In this document: positions 34,198-43,293 of the stretch, piece after piece
Numbering within the stretch: position 1 is the stretch's first letter
Layout: the number at the start of each line of letters is the position of its first letter
Position numbers and translations under genes: made by a program
Notes under the pieces: generated by a model
Databases searched by the model: none
What the model saw: the letters and a program-made list of their open reading frames with translations, nothing else
Told to the model about the DNA's origin: nothing
NCBI RefSeq assembly: GCF_001264245.1
Contig: NZ_CP011339.1
Coordinates: 3,596,001-3,660,000, forward strand
Length of the DNA stretch: 64,000 nt
Source of the DNA: Microcystis panniformis FACHB-1757
GTDB taxonomy: Bacteria; Cyanobacteriota; Cyanobacteriia; Cyanobacteriales; Microcystaceae
Reading direction: 5' to 3'

Positions 34198-34534
34198 GGT
34201 ATAATCTGAAATCTCTTAATTCCGGGTAGTTAGGGCAAAATTTTGGCGGTTAGGGGAACCCTAGAAAGGTTTAAGGCAGTTGGGTTGGATCGGAGCAATT
34301 TTTCTCGCACCAAAATTGCCGCGTCCACCTGGGGCGGGGGGAAGCATTGACTATCGGGTAGGTTCAAGATTTAAGAATCGTTACAAAATTTTACCTAGCC
34401 AATTATAGCACTGTTAAGTCAGGGATCACTAATCTTTGTGTATATTCAGATATCTAACCAGCGAGGGGAAAAAGCGGACTGGTTGGCGAGAATTCTTGAG
34501 GCTGCCTTGAAACTCCCTCCTCCTGCGCTGAAAA
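34198..34534. other. Intergenic region between the SDR gene and the gene at 34535
   Basis: 337 bp with no ORF, no member of the repeat families and no clear promoter I can assign. I see nothing else in it. Confidence 0.5.
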
Positions 34535-35440
34535 CTACTCACCGGAGGAGATGGCAGCGGTGGGTTGAGTGCGATTGACAATTACCACTCGATCGCCGAC
34601 AACGGGACTTCTAGCGAGGAGAATTCCCTCGTTATCCTTCATTTCCAAGCGACGAAAATCAAGACTTTGGCAACGTTGAAAAACCGAATTAGCCAATTTA
34701 TCCTGTTGTGATGCCTCCAGACTATACCAATTATCGCCCAAAATAACTACTAGACGACTAGCCAAAAAATCCGCTTCTACGGTAGAAATAATCCCGGCGG
34801 GATAACGAGTAGTTAAATCGGTAATTTCCGCTTGAATGGCTGCGACTAAACTTTGTTCGGGAGTTAATCGCGGTTTTGCTTTGGTAATCGGGACGGGAAT
34901 CGGTGCCTCTGGTGCGATTAATTCTGGGGGAGTTTCGATAATTTCCCCGGCTGCCGGGGAAGGACTAGAGACAACTTCAGGCATATTTTCGGCAATTTCC
35001 GCCGGATTTTTCGGTAAACTGACCACAGCTACTAATAGGATAGTGACTAAACTTCCTGTTAACAAGCCGGTAATTAACCAATCGGGAATTTTTTCGCTAA
35101 TTCCCCCAGGTAAAAGTCGGCGAATTTTGCTCAAAATCGTCGTCCACCACCCTTCCACCTGCTCGAAATCTGGTAAAATATCGTCGATTCCCTCCGCTGC
35201 TTCGATTGGAGAATCTGCGGTTAAACTTTGCTCAACTCCTGCGAATTCGTCTGGTTTTAAAGCAGCGGCTAACTGTTGCGTTGAGTTAAGAAGATTATCA
35301 ACAGCAACTTTTGGGGGTAACACTATCCCCGTTCCCGTGTTAAGTTGGGAAACGATCGAATTTAACTGCTCGATCGCCTCTTGTAGCCGGATCACCGTTT
35401 CTGCTTGGCTGAAATTCTCTCGCTCATTTGGTTGAGTCAT
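34535..35440 (-). CDS. Single-pass membrane protein of unknown function
   Basis: A 301-residue conserved cyanobacterial-type protein. Residues 1-110 are helical (RLQEAIEQLNSIVSQLNTG). A membrane segment near 130-150 (WLITGLLTGSLVTILLVAVV) follows. A Pro/Glu-rich linker leads to a C-terminal domain with PEQSLVAAIQAEITDLTTRY and the motif LVVILGDNWYSLEASQQDKLA, an alpha/beta pattern. The C-terminal half probably lies on the outer side of the membrane. It is divergent from the lipoprotein gene at 35489, with only 48 bp between starts. No function is claimed. Confidence 0.75.
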   Translation of the reverse strand: MTQPNERENFSQAETVIRLQEAIEQLNSIVSQLNTGTGIVLPPKVAVDNLLNSTQQLAAALKPDEFAGVEQSLTADSPIEAAEGIDDILPDFEQVEGWWTTILSKIRRLLPGGISEKIPDWLITGLLTGSLVTILLVAVVSLPKNPAEIAENMPEVVSSPSPAAGEIIETPPELIAPEAPIPVPITKAKPRLTPEQSLVAAIQAEITDLTTRYPAGIISTVEADFLASRLVVILGDNWYSLEASQQDKLANSVFQRCQSLDFRRLEMKDNEGILLARSPVVGDRVVIVNRTQPTAAISSGE

Positions 35441-35488
35441 AATTAATTCTTCTTAACCCGCTGCCATTCTTTTTCAAAATATCATTCT

Positions 35489-35896
35489 ATGCGCCGTTTT
35501 CTCGGTTTTTTAACCAGTATTTTCCTTGTCTTCCTGACTGCTTGTGGTAGTGTCACTCCCCCGCAAGAATTTGCCCCCGACGGAGAAATCGTCGCCAAAG
35601 CCCTTTTATTACAATTTCGTCACACATCCGATCGCCTTAGTCAATCTTTACATATCGATGATCCGCAGGTAAAAATTGCTAAAATTAATGTCACCAGTCT
35701 GGAACCGCTTTATGTGGGCAATTTGCCCGCTTATCACTTGCAGGGAGATTACGATCTAACTCTACAATTGCCCCATCAAAAAGATACCAAACAACACAAC
35801 AATTTTGATCTTTATTTACAAAGACAGATCGAGGGTAAAACTTGGCGTTTACTGGAAGAAGTTGCCTCACAATGGCGCAGCTATTTAGTGAAATAA
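35489..35896 (+). CDS. Small lipoprotein of unknown function
   Basis: A 135-residue protein with a lipoprotein signal ending in LTAC at about residue 19 (FLVFLTACGSV). The mature part is a small mixed alpha/beta domain with a YVGNLPAYHLQGDYDLTLQL strand pair and ends WRLLEEVASQWRSYLVK. It is expected to sit on a membrane facing the periplasm. It shares a divergent promoter region with the membrane-protein gene at 34535, so the two may work together. I do not recognise a known function. Confidence 0.75.
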   Translation: MRRFLGFLTSIFLVFLTACGSVTPPQEFAPDGEIVAKALLLQFRHTSDRLSQSLHIDDPQVKIAKINVTSLEPLYVGNLPAYHLQGDYDLTLQLPHQKDTKQHNNFDLYLQRQIEGKTWRLLEEVASQWRSYLVK

Positions 35897-35983
35897 CCGG
35901 AAAAAGCCCGGGGGTTTTGCTATAGTCTATGATCATCGAAAATTTTGGGTCTGAAACCCCGTCGTTCTAGGTTGGCTTTACTG

Positions 35984-36082
35984 TTAAGTAGTCGTGCAAA
36001 ATTAATTTCCTAGTGAAGAAAGGCAAAAGGCAAAAGGCAAGAGGTGGTTAGATATGTGTAATTAATTTTGCTTAGGTACTTA
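35984..36082. mobile_element. 99-bp MITE (family D), copy 2
   Basis: The tips TAAGTAGTCGTGCAAAATTA and (complement) TAAGTACCTAAGCAAAATTA are the same as at 30474-30568. It separates the left end of element (a) from the middle of tnpB, so the tnpB 5' end has been lost here. Confidence 0.8.
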
Positions 36083-36893
36083 CCAGTAACAGATAAAGCC
36101 ATTGGAATTGACTTAGGAATTAGTAGCCTCGTGATTACCAGCGATGGCGACAAAGTATCTAATCCTAAGCATTTTTAAAAGCATTATCGGAGACTGCGAA
36201 AAGACCCAAAAAGCCTTTCTAGGAAGAAAAAAGGCTCAAAGAATCGAGAAAAAGCGAGAATCAAAGTAGCCAGAATTCCCGCTCAAATCACCGATAGCAG
36301 AAAAGACCATTTACACAAGCTAACCACTCAATTAGTTCGGGAAAACCAAACTATTGTGGTTGAGAATTTAGCCGTCAAGAATCTGGTCAAAAACCCGAAA
36401 TTATCTCAGGCAATATCTGATGTAAGCTGGGGAGAAATCACCCGACAATTAGCCTATAAATGCCGTTGGTATGGGAGAAACTACATCGAAATAGATAGGG
36501 TTTGCTGAATAAATCTAAAAACCTTGTTGGATAAGGCTTTTAGACTTTTTTGACCTCAAAAAGTCCCGACCCTTGCAGTGATTGAGGGGAAAATTTCGGG
36601 ACTTTTTCCCTGAAAATTAGGTAATTGACCAGGTGAAAATGGGTAAAACCCCACACCCCACACCCCACACCCCACACCCTGCCACCAGGAAAAACTTTTT
36701 CAGCAGACCCTAGATAGATGGTTTCCTAGCTCTAAAAGGTGTAGTAATTGCGGGTATATTGCCCTTGAAAATGCCGTTAAATATTCGAGAGTGGGATTGT
36801 CCAGACTGTGGGACTCACCATGACCGAGATATTAACGCTAGTAAAAACATTTTGGCCGCAGGGCTTGCGGTGTCAGTCCGGGTCGCGACCTGA
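36083..36893 (+). pseudogene. tnpB (RNA-guided nuclease-type transposon protein), truncated and interrupted
   Basis: The frame from 36083 reads DKAIGIDLGISSLVITSDG, the first RuvC segment with its Asp. It then has a stop at 36176-36178 in KHF-stop-KHYRRL. The frame continues through IVVENLAVKNLVKNP (second RuvC segment with Glu) to IEIDR. There a 213-bp element is inserted, and the frame resumes with WFPSSKRCSNCG, the zinc ribbon (CPDCGTHHDRD) and the last RuvC Asp (DRDINASKNILAAG). The true stop is at 36891. About 150 N-terminal residues are missing. It cannot make a working protein. Confidence 0.9.
36498..36710. mobile_element. 213-bp MITE (family E) inside tnpB
   Basis: The tips GGGTTTGCTGAA and (complement) GGGTCTGCTGAA are inverted repeats. 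TAGATA flanks both sides (36492-36497 and 36711-36716), a 6-bp target duplication. Excising the element and one TAGATA rejoins the tnpB frame exactly (IEIDR-WFPSSK). Fragments with the same tip are at 22990-23007. No ORF. Confidence 0.9.
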
Positions 36894-37040
36894 TGACCAG
36901 AACAGAGTAAAACTGGGGCGGCAGGTGCGGAACCCCGCAAGGGAAAGAAGCAGAAACCCAAATCGTGAGGTTTGGGAATCGCCGTCCGTACCACGCCACT
37001 TTTTTAGGGTGGTCGCGTCAATGGGGTTGACGCAGATAGC
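36850..37040 (+). ncRNA. Candidate omega RNA (tnpB 3' end), element (a)
   Basis: The GC-rich segment after the last tnpB codons folds into several hairpins: CCCAAA/TTTGGG around TCGTGAGG at about 36957-36978, and GCGTCAA/TTGACGC at 37014-37032. In TnpB systems the guide RNA scaffold lies exactly here, overlapping the tnpB 3' end. The last 75 nt pair with the same positions of element (b), with compensatory changes. Boundaries are approximate. Confidence 0.6.
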
Positions 37041-37336
37041 GAAAAACGCTTAATTGCTTAAGTCTGACTCTTTCGACCCGTCCGTTTTGAGTGTCCGGAT
37101 GCCGGACGGCCACTTTGAACAAGTCGAAAAAATCTCATGTTCAACCTTATTTCCTAGAAAGTTTTACTCGTTCAAGGCCGAATTTGAATTCTTTTCTGAA
37201 CAAAACCCCCTACTATCTGTTGTCAAGGTTCAGTTTTTAGCTTGGTTATCGCTTTTTACATTGTAGCTTAAAGCCGTCCTAAAAGGACGGGGTTTTAACC
37301 CAAATTTTCGATAACCGAAGTAGATTGCATTGTTGC

Positions 37337-37469
37337 GGCTCTTCTCGACTTTGTGTGATAATTTTTGCTTATGTAAGGTTAAATGCTTACTGGGCAAGAC
37401 TTTTAGGACTATTTTGAAAGAAGAAACTATCAGTATAGACCTCGTTTACACACAGAAACCAGAAGAGCC
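37337..37469. mobile_element. 133-bp MITE with ISL3 tips, copy 1
   Basis: Tips are GGCTCTTCTCGACTTTGTGTG and the complement GGCTCTTCTGGTTTCTGTGTG. TTGTTGC flanks both sides (37330-37336 and 37470-37476), a 7-bp duplication. The sequence is the reverse complement of 51153-51285. The tips match those of the ISL3 element at 29144, which could supply transposase. Confidence 0.92.
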
Positions 37470-37496
37470 TTGTTGCGATTGCGTTATGCTTCTAGT

Positions 37497-37615
37497 AGTT
37501 GGGTAGGGTGCGTTAGGCAATCCCTTGTTTTTAGGGCAAAAATCAAGCTCTGAATATTGCCGTAACGCACCACAAAGAAAGGTTTTTGGTGAGTTACGCT
37601 AACGCACCCTACTGG
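37497..37615. repeat. Palindromic repeat with GTAGGGTGCGTTAG tips
   Basis: An element of about 110 bp whose ends, GTAGGGTGCGTTAG and CTAACGCACCCTAC, are inverted. A left half of the same repeat occurs at 38825-38884, where it is cut off by the IS605-type element (c). Confidence 0.82.
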
Positions 37616-37633
37616 GGAGCATCTCACTTTCTT

Positions 37634-38013
37634 TTCATCGGAAATTTTGGGTCTGGAACCCCGCCGTTCTAGGTTGGCTTTACGTTAGAATTAAAAGGCC
37701 AGTCTCGAAACCCAAGTGGACGGCGCAGCACCTTGAAAACTCGGCTTAGGGGGTTCCGACCAGAAAAGCTTGGCCGGGTAAAAAGTCGCGCGCAACAAGT
37801 ACAAGAAGCTATAGGCGGTCAACGTACCGTGGGACACACGGAATCGGGCTTCTGAAATGGGGCGAAAGTCTGTGGACTCTGTGTAAGACAGTACATGGTT
37901 TTTTAACTGTGGTATGCGACGGTGGTGGAAGCAGAAACTTAAATCGTGAGGTTTAGGAATCGCCGCACTTTTAGGGCGGCGAGGATGTCAATAACTTGAC
38001 ATTTCATCTGGCC
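37634..38013 (+). mobile_element. IS200/IS605-type element (b) without ORF
   Basis: The left end (37634-37688) repeats the left end of element (a) nearly base for base. The right end shares the last 75 nt of the tnpB scaffold and closes with the hairpin ATGTCAA/TTGACAT at about 37985-38002. No frame longer than a few dozen codons is supported. It would need transposase and nuclease from elsewhere. Confidence 0.75.
37690..38010 (+). ncRNA. Candidate structured guide-type RNA (omega RNA/HEARO-like)
   Basis: About 320 nt, richer in G+C than its surroundings and free of ORFs. Visible stems: AGAAGC/GCTTCT enclosing CCGTG-GGACA-CACGG near 37800-37860; CTGT/ACAG near 37878-37892; CTTAAA/TTTAGG around TCGTGAGG; CGCCGC/GCGGCG around 37962-37982; ATGTCAA/TTGACAT. 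The last three correspond to stems in element (a) with compensatory base changes. It may be the RNA of a TnpB- or IscB-type system that has lost its protein gene. Exact ends are not known. Confidence 0.6.
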
Positions 38014-38083
38014 GAGGTTATAACTATACTAGAGTGCGTAGTGTACGTACTTTGCCCTAATAAAAAGTAACAAACCACTTAAA

Positions 38084-38755
38084 ATGATCACCAACATCTC
38101 TAGACAACTAACCACTGGTGCTCTTGCCATCGCTGGCAGCGTTGCCGCTTTCGGCTTTGCCGGTGCTGCCCAAGCGCAAATTTCCGGTACTTTATCCATC
38201 ACTGGGACTGCAGACATCGACGCGTGGGGAACTGCTAACCCAATGCTTAAACCCTTAAACGTCACCGCAATCAACGGTGCTACGGGTCAATTTGCGGGTG
38301 TGATGCTGGGGGACGTTTCTACTCCTGCTTCTTTTGCATTAACTGGCACTGGTAGTGGTGGGATGAGCAGTTTTGGTTCTCCTTCTTCTCTAGCTAATTT
38401 TATTAACATAGCTGTGACCCAGGGTCCTCCCGACGGTCCGGGTTCTGGTATTGTGATCGGTAATATCACTAGCAGCATGGCTATGGGTACATTTGCCGGT
38501 ACTATTGGTGGTGACGGTACTACAACCTACACTGTAACTGGCACCATGACTTTTGATGAGCCTAATGGTTTTCCCGATCTTCTCGGAACTTTCAGCATCG
38601 GCTTCACCAGAAGCGTTACTGGTGGTCAGGTTTCCGAAAGCTATAATTTATCTCTCCAAAAAAGCTCTGTGACTGTAGATATTCCCGAACCCTCTGCTAT
38701 CCTGGGTATCTTAGCCGTTGCCGGTGTTGGTGCTTTCGCTCGTCGCAAGAGCTAG
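38084..38755 (+). CDS. PEP-CTERM sorting domain protein
   Basis: A 223-residue exported protein. A signal peptide covers about 1-32 (ending AGAAQAQ). The mature domain is rich in Gly, Thr and Ser with beta-strand character (SGTLSITGTADIDAWG, TTYTVTGTMTFDEP). The C-terminus has PEPSAILGILAVAGVGAF followed by ARRKS: the Pro-Glu-Pro motif, one hydrophobic helix and a basic tail, as recognised by exosortase. Such proteins are processed to the cell surface or sheath. A terminator follows at 38784. The gene sits alone among mobile elements. Confidence 0.92.
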   Translation: MITNISRQLTTGALAIAGSVAAFGFAGAAQAQISGTLSITGTADIDAWGTANPMLKPLNVTAINGATGQFAGVMLGDVSTPASFALTGTGSGGMSSFGSPSSLANFINIAVTQGPPDGPGSGIVIGNITSSMAMGTFAGTIGGDGTTTYTVTGTMTFDEPNGFPDLLGTFSIGFTRSVTGGQVSESYNLSLQKSSVTVDIPEPSAILGILAVAGVGAFARRKS

Positions 38756-38783
38756 TCGCTGCCATTAATTAAATCAAAGGCAA

Positions 38784-38812
38784 GCGTTAAGGTTAAGCTT
38801 AACGCCTTTTTT
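38784..38812 (+). terminator. Rho-independent terminator of the PEP-CTERM gene
   Basis: A perfect stem GCGTTAAG/CTTAACGC is followed by C and six T, 29 bp after the stop codon. Confidence 0.92.
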
Positions 38813-38883
38813 GTGGCTAGATAAGTTGGGTAGGGTGCGTTAGGCAATCCCTTGTTTTTGGGGAAAAAATCAAGCTCTGCATA

Positions 38884-39622
38884 TTGCCTTGACATACTCC
38901 CACCGTCAAGCTACGCTGTGACGGGGGATTCTTTCCACATCGCTGTTAGAAATTCCTTGTTCAACGAGACAGCTTGGATTCTCAATGTCTCCACTGAAAA
39001 TCCAGAGACTGGACTCTCCCAAGGCGTTTGGGTCGGTTTCTGTTTGCCCAACAGTACCGTTGAGATGATTTCCCAAATATTGTAACCCTTTTTTAAGAAT
39101 ATTTATTGCTGCATTATGATCCCTATCTAAGACTGTTTGACAATTAGGACATTGATGAGTTCTAGTGCTTAAGGTTTTTTGAACTCTCGTCCCACAAACT
39201 GAACAATCTTGAGAAGTCAAATGCGGTGGTACAGCAACACAGACAATCCGATAAATCTTAGCAAGATAATTCAACCATTCGGTGAATTGATACCAAGAAG
39301 CATCGGAAATTGACTTGGCAAGCTTACGGTTTTTGACTAAGTTTCTTACCTTTAAAGCTTCATAGACTACCAGATCATTAGACTGGACTAACGCCAAAGC
39401 GTCTTTAATTGCTTTGTCTTTACGTTGTCTTGATACTTTCAAGTGAAGTTTAGCTACTTTTATCCGTTGCTTGTGATAGTTTTTAGACTGTTTCTTTCCT
39501 TGACGAAATCGTTTTGATAATCTCCTTTGTGCTTTTTTAAGTCGTTTTTCTGACTTGCTTAAATAACGTGGATTCTCTACAGTATTACCTTGAGCATCGG
39601 TATAAAACTCCGGTGGTGATTC
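38884..39622 (-). mobile_element. IS200/IS605-type element (c), truncated by IS1
   Basis: The right end is near 38884-38930, with the subterminal hairpin CCGTCA/TGACGG. It has split a GTAGGGTGCGTTAGG repeat whose left part ends at 38884. The other end is lost at the IS1 boundary at 39623. Confidence 0.75.
38906..39622 (-). pseudogene. tnpB, 5'-truncated (element c)
   Basis: The frame reads on the minus strand from the IS1 junction. PPEFYTDAQGNTVENPRYL begins it, then a basic helical region (KRLKKAQRRLSKRFRQGKK). The second RuvC segment with Glu is LVVYEALKVRNLVKN. The zinc ribbon is CSVCG...CPNCQ, and DRDHNAAINIL carries the last RuvC Asp. The part with the first Asp is missing, so the nuclease cannot be complete. 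The ORF runs through the right end of the element to a stop at 38906. Confidence 0.88.
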
Positions 39623-40552
39623 GGTAGTAGTGATGGCGGCTTAATCCTTTGCTTTGCTGTGCATTGTAGTCATGGATAAAATACCAAAGGGTTCCCCAAC
39701 GTGATTCTCCATTTTTTTAGAGAAAGATAGACTCTCTCTCACCAGCCGAGAAATCCTTTGTCGAAAGGTATTATTTAATCTTTCAATAGGATTAGTTTGA
39801 CCAGTTTCTTTTCCGACCGGTCGATGACGTTTACTAGGAATTACTGTCTTATAGGACTCCCAAAAGTCTGTGTAAGCAACCGCACATTGTCGGTAAACAC
39901 CGGGTAAACTGGCCCCAAAGTTTTTTGGCTGATTGACGACTCCTATCTCCGCGCATAGCAACCAATAATTTCCCTTGTCTTTCTATCAATTAACCGCCAA
40001 ATATAAACCTTTATTATCTTAGAAAAAACCAAAGACCACATCTCATCACATTCTCTAACCAATTTACCTTTTGGTTTGTCCGAAACCTTTATTTGACGGG
40101 GGACAGCTGCCAGTTTATTGTTGACATAGTTTTGTTACCATGACCAACTTACCCCTGTTACTCTGGCAATTCCTCGTCAGGAAATTCGTTCGAGTAAGAG
40201 TTTGTCAATTAATTGTTTGGTTTCGTCAGAGACGGTTTTATTAGTGGGATTGCTCACAAACTGACGACCACATTCTTTACCTTGACGTTTGGGTTTTCCA
40301 TTATGAATAGAACCATTCTTGATCCTATGGTGAGAACCACAATTAGGACAGGGGAACGGAGGTGAAGGGGGTATTTTGTTCGGTGCTAGACTGATATTTG
40401 AGTAAGCCAGACAGGAGCCAGAAAAAGATATTTATCAGAAAAGTCATGAGCAAGCTAGAGGTTTAAAGACTGAGCGGGTTCCAATTATTTTTATTAATAA
40501 ATATTTTACACAATTCATACCAGGTAAGCAAGAGAGCTACGCCACTACTACC
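39623..40552 (-). mobile_element. IS1-family element, degenerate, copy 1
   Basis: Tips are GGTAGTAGTGATGGCGGC and (complement) GGTAGTAGTGGCGTAGC. The insB frame is open only at 39641-39961; the upstream part has stops. No direct duplication flanks it, and its two sides belong to different elements (tnpB on the left, an IS630-like start on the right), so a deletion has occurred at one boundary. Confidence 0.82.
39641..39961 (-). pseudogene. IS1-family transposase, C-terminal part (InsB)
   Basis: The 106-codon frame contains AVAYTDFWESYKTVIPSKRHRPVGKETGQTNPIERLN, the IS1-type core with the second Asp and the late Glu (PIERLNNTFRQRISRLVR). It ends FGILSMTTMHSKAKD. The N-terminal half of InsB and InsA lie upstream at 39960-40400 in broken frames (the zinc-finger region can still be recognised near 40330). 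Not expected to be active. Confidence 0.85.
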
Positions 40553-40641
40553 GAATAATTACCCAGACTTTTTTGTTGTTTCATTAATTCTTTTAAATCT
40601 TCTACTGACTCAACAATATCAATTTTGGGTACGACTGGCAT
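40553..40641 (-). pseudogene. N-terminal fragment of an IS630-type transposase
   Basis: From an ATG at 40641 the frame reads MPVVPKIDIVESVEDLKELM and continues KQQKSLGNYS into the IS1 tip, where it is cut. The start resembles N-termini of another IS630 subgroup than the element at 23038. Only about 30 codons remain. Confidence 0.6.
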
Positions 40642-41871
40642 CGCTAATTTATCCACTTAATCATCTTTTCTATAAGTATGCCATAGTTTTTGAAATTTGG
40701 TATAAGTAGCTGGTTATAATTAAATTAAAAATAGATTTTAGGTTCGATTCCCCCTGTCCCCCTTGATAAGGGTAGGGCTGTTTCATTCTCCCATCAGAAT
40801 ATCAAAAGTAAAAGCGATCACTGTCTTTGTAAAATGAGAAGTGAACGCGAACTTTTGAAAGATATGTTGAGCTTAATAGAAAAACTAAAACAAGTCAAGG
40901 ACTTTCGGAAAGATCAAGGAAAAAGACACCCTTTATGGATAGTATTAGTAGTAATAATACTGGGAACAATGCTAGGATACTCAGGTTAGAGAGAACTAGG
41001 AGAGTTTGCTAAAAATAATCGGCACAGGCTCAGTCAAGAATTTAACATAATTCCAGAAAGAGTCCCGTCCTATTCAACAATTAGAAGGGTAATGATGGGA
41101 GTTGACTGGCAGAGTTTGTTAAAAATGTTTAATGAATGGGCATTAGAAGAATATGGACAAAGAGATGACATAAATTGGCTAGGGATGGATGGAAAAAGTC
41201 TCAAAAACACCCTAAAGAATCCTAATAATGAACAACAAAATTTTATCATGTTTGTCTCATTGTTTAGTCAAGAAAGTGGCTTAGTATTACACTTAAAAAG
41301 AATCGAAAACAAAAAAGGGTCTGAAATCAACGAAGGTCAAGCTATAATTGAGGATTGCTCTCTCCAAAATAAAGTTTTTACCGGGGATGCTTTACACTGT
41401 CAGAAAAAAACAATCAGCTTAATAGCCAAGACTAAAAATGATTATGTTATCACCGTTAAAGGAAATCAGAAAAATCTTGATCAGCGAATACAAGACCTGA
41501 GTAATTCCTCAAAGCCAGAAAGTTGCTTTCTCGAACAAGATAATAGTCATGGACGAAAAATATCAAGAAAAATAGAAGTTTTTAAAGTGAGGAAAGATGA
41601 AAGACAGGGGTTTGAAAATCTGCGAAGAGTTATTAAAGTAGAAAGAAGGGGTAGTCGCAGGGATAAAACCTATGAAGAAACAGCTTACTATATCAGTAGC
41701 CTAACTGAATCCGCTCAAGTATTTGCTAAAATTATTCGAGGACATTGGAAAATAGAAAATCAGTTACATTGGGTAAAAGATGTAATTTTTGAGGAAGATA
41801 AAAGCGAGATAAGTGATTTTCAAGCGGCCAGCAATTGGTCAATTCTCACAACTATAGGATTGAATCTTTTC

Positions 41872-43293
41872 GGCTCTTCGGTAACTGTTATGCAAATAAT
41901 TAACTTAAAATAAAATTCGATGAGACTGCCTACGCCTAAAAGTAGCTGAAACCCATACAGGGAAAAACTTAAGGTACAAACAGGTTAATGCCAAAAGATA
42001 GACAATTGAGTTAAGATTTGATATAATAGCCAAAAACCAGAGTATTTTACTTATGATACTTGACAAATTTTTGAACCTACAAGGAACGTCTATTCAAGGC
42101 TATCGACACCTAGAAAATATCGGTATAGTTTGACGAATCGAATCGAAAAATCAAAAAGCAACCTGTCCTCGTTGTGGGTTAGAGAGCGATAAACTACACC
42201 AAAATCATCGACATTTAGTCAAAGATTTACCAATTTCAGGACAACCAGTGTACCTACAAGTTAATCGTCGTCAATTTAAGTGCGATAATTGTCGAAAACC
42301 CTTTAGCGAAGAGTTAGATTTTGTCGCCAAGAAACGAACCTATACGAAAAGACTAGCCGAGAATATACTCGAACAATTAAAATCAGGAGATATTTTAAAT
42401 TTTAGCCGAAGAAATGACGTAACGGAAGAAGAGATTCAAAGAATGATAGAGGACATAGCTGAAGAAATTACAGAGACAGACCTATCGAAATTAAAAAGGC
42501 TAGGAATTGACGAAATCGCTCTAGTCAAAGGACAAAAAAATTACTGTGCAGTTTTAGTAAATTTAGATACGGGAAAACTAATAGCTATTCTAGAGAAGCG
42601 AACACAAGAAGAATTGAGGGAAACGCTTACAGGGTGGGGAAAAGAGGTGTTAGAGCAAATTGAAGAAGTCAGCATAGACCTTTGGTTGCCCTATAAAAAT
42701 TTGGTGAAAGAATTGATGCCATCGGCCGAGGTAGTCGCCGATAGATTTCATGTAATGAAACAAATTAATCAAGAGTTAGACGAACAGAGAAAAGCAGAAA
42801 AAAGAGCGGTAGAAGCGCAGAAAAATAAAAAACAGAAAGCGTAAAAAGAAGCAAAGCTAGAAGTTTTAAAGCGAAGTAAATATAGTCTGTTAAAAAATGA
42901 AGAAGATTTAACGGAAACTCAAAAAATCAAACTAGAAGCTATCAAAGAAAAATTCCCAAATTTGAAAAAGATGCAGGAATTAAAGGAAGAATTTAGAAAG
43001 ATTTATGAAACCTCAGAGAATTCGACAGAGGGAATGCTATCTATCTCAGAATGGTTGGCAAAATCCTCCAGTGTTTTTACCAAGAGTTGTCAAACAATCC
43101 GAAACTGGTTTGGAGAAATAATTAGTTATTTCGAGCGAAGGACAACGAATGGGGTGGTCGAGGGAATCAACAATAAACTTAAACTAATAAAACGGAGAGC
43201 CTATGGCTTGAGAAACTTTCGTAATTTTTGGGTTAGAAGTATGTTATCTTGGCATCTTGTATGTTGATTTAGCATAAAGAGTAACGAAGAGCC
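41872..43293 (+). mobile_element. ISL3-family element nested in ISAs1 copy 1
   Basis: Tips are GGCTCTTCGGTAACTGTTAT and (complement) GGCTCTTCGTTACTCTTTAT. ATCTTTTC is duplicated at 41864-41871 and 43294-43301, an 8-bp target duplication as expected for ISL3. It is a different subtype from the copy at 29144. Confidence 0.93.
42053..43267 (+). pseudogene. ISL3-family transposase with two in-frame stops
   Basis: The frame opens MILDKFLNLQGTSIQGYRHL and meets TGA at 42131-42133. It continues with the zinc-finger CPRCG and FKCDNC, the core with LGIDEIALVKGQKNY, EEVSIDLWLPYK and DRFHVMKQI. A TAA at 42842-42844 follows QKNKKQKA, and the rest carries TTNGVVEGINNKLKLIKRRA with the late Glu. Both stops are single-base events and no frameshift is needed, so decay is recent. 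Confidence 0.88.

Larger units (their letters stand above)
35930..37310 (+). mobile_element. IS200/IS605-type element (a), degenerate
   Basis: The left end at 35930-35980 (TTTTGGGTCTGAAACCCCG, GGTTGGCTTTA) is an imperfect inverted copy of the right end at 37262-37310 (AAAGCCGTCCTAAAAGGACG, with a perfect CCGTCCT/AGGACGG hairpin). It holds a broken tnpB and the tnpB 3' RNA scaffold. Two miniature elements sit inside it, at 35984-36082 and 36498-36710. No tnpA is present. An identical type of left end occurs again at 37634. Confidence 0.8.

Noticed and set aside
36808..37266. Two ORFs (81 and 70 codons) in the right end of the IS605-type element
   Set aside because: They overlap the tnpB end and the structured scaffold, show no family match, and have no ribosome site.
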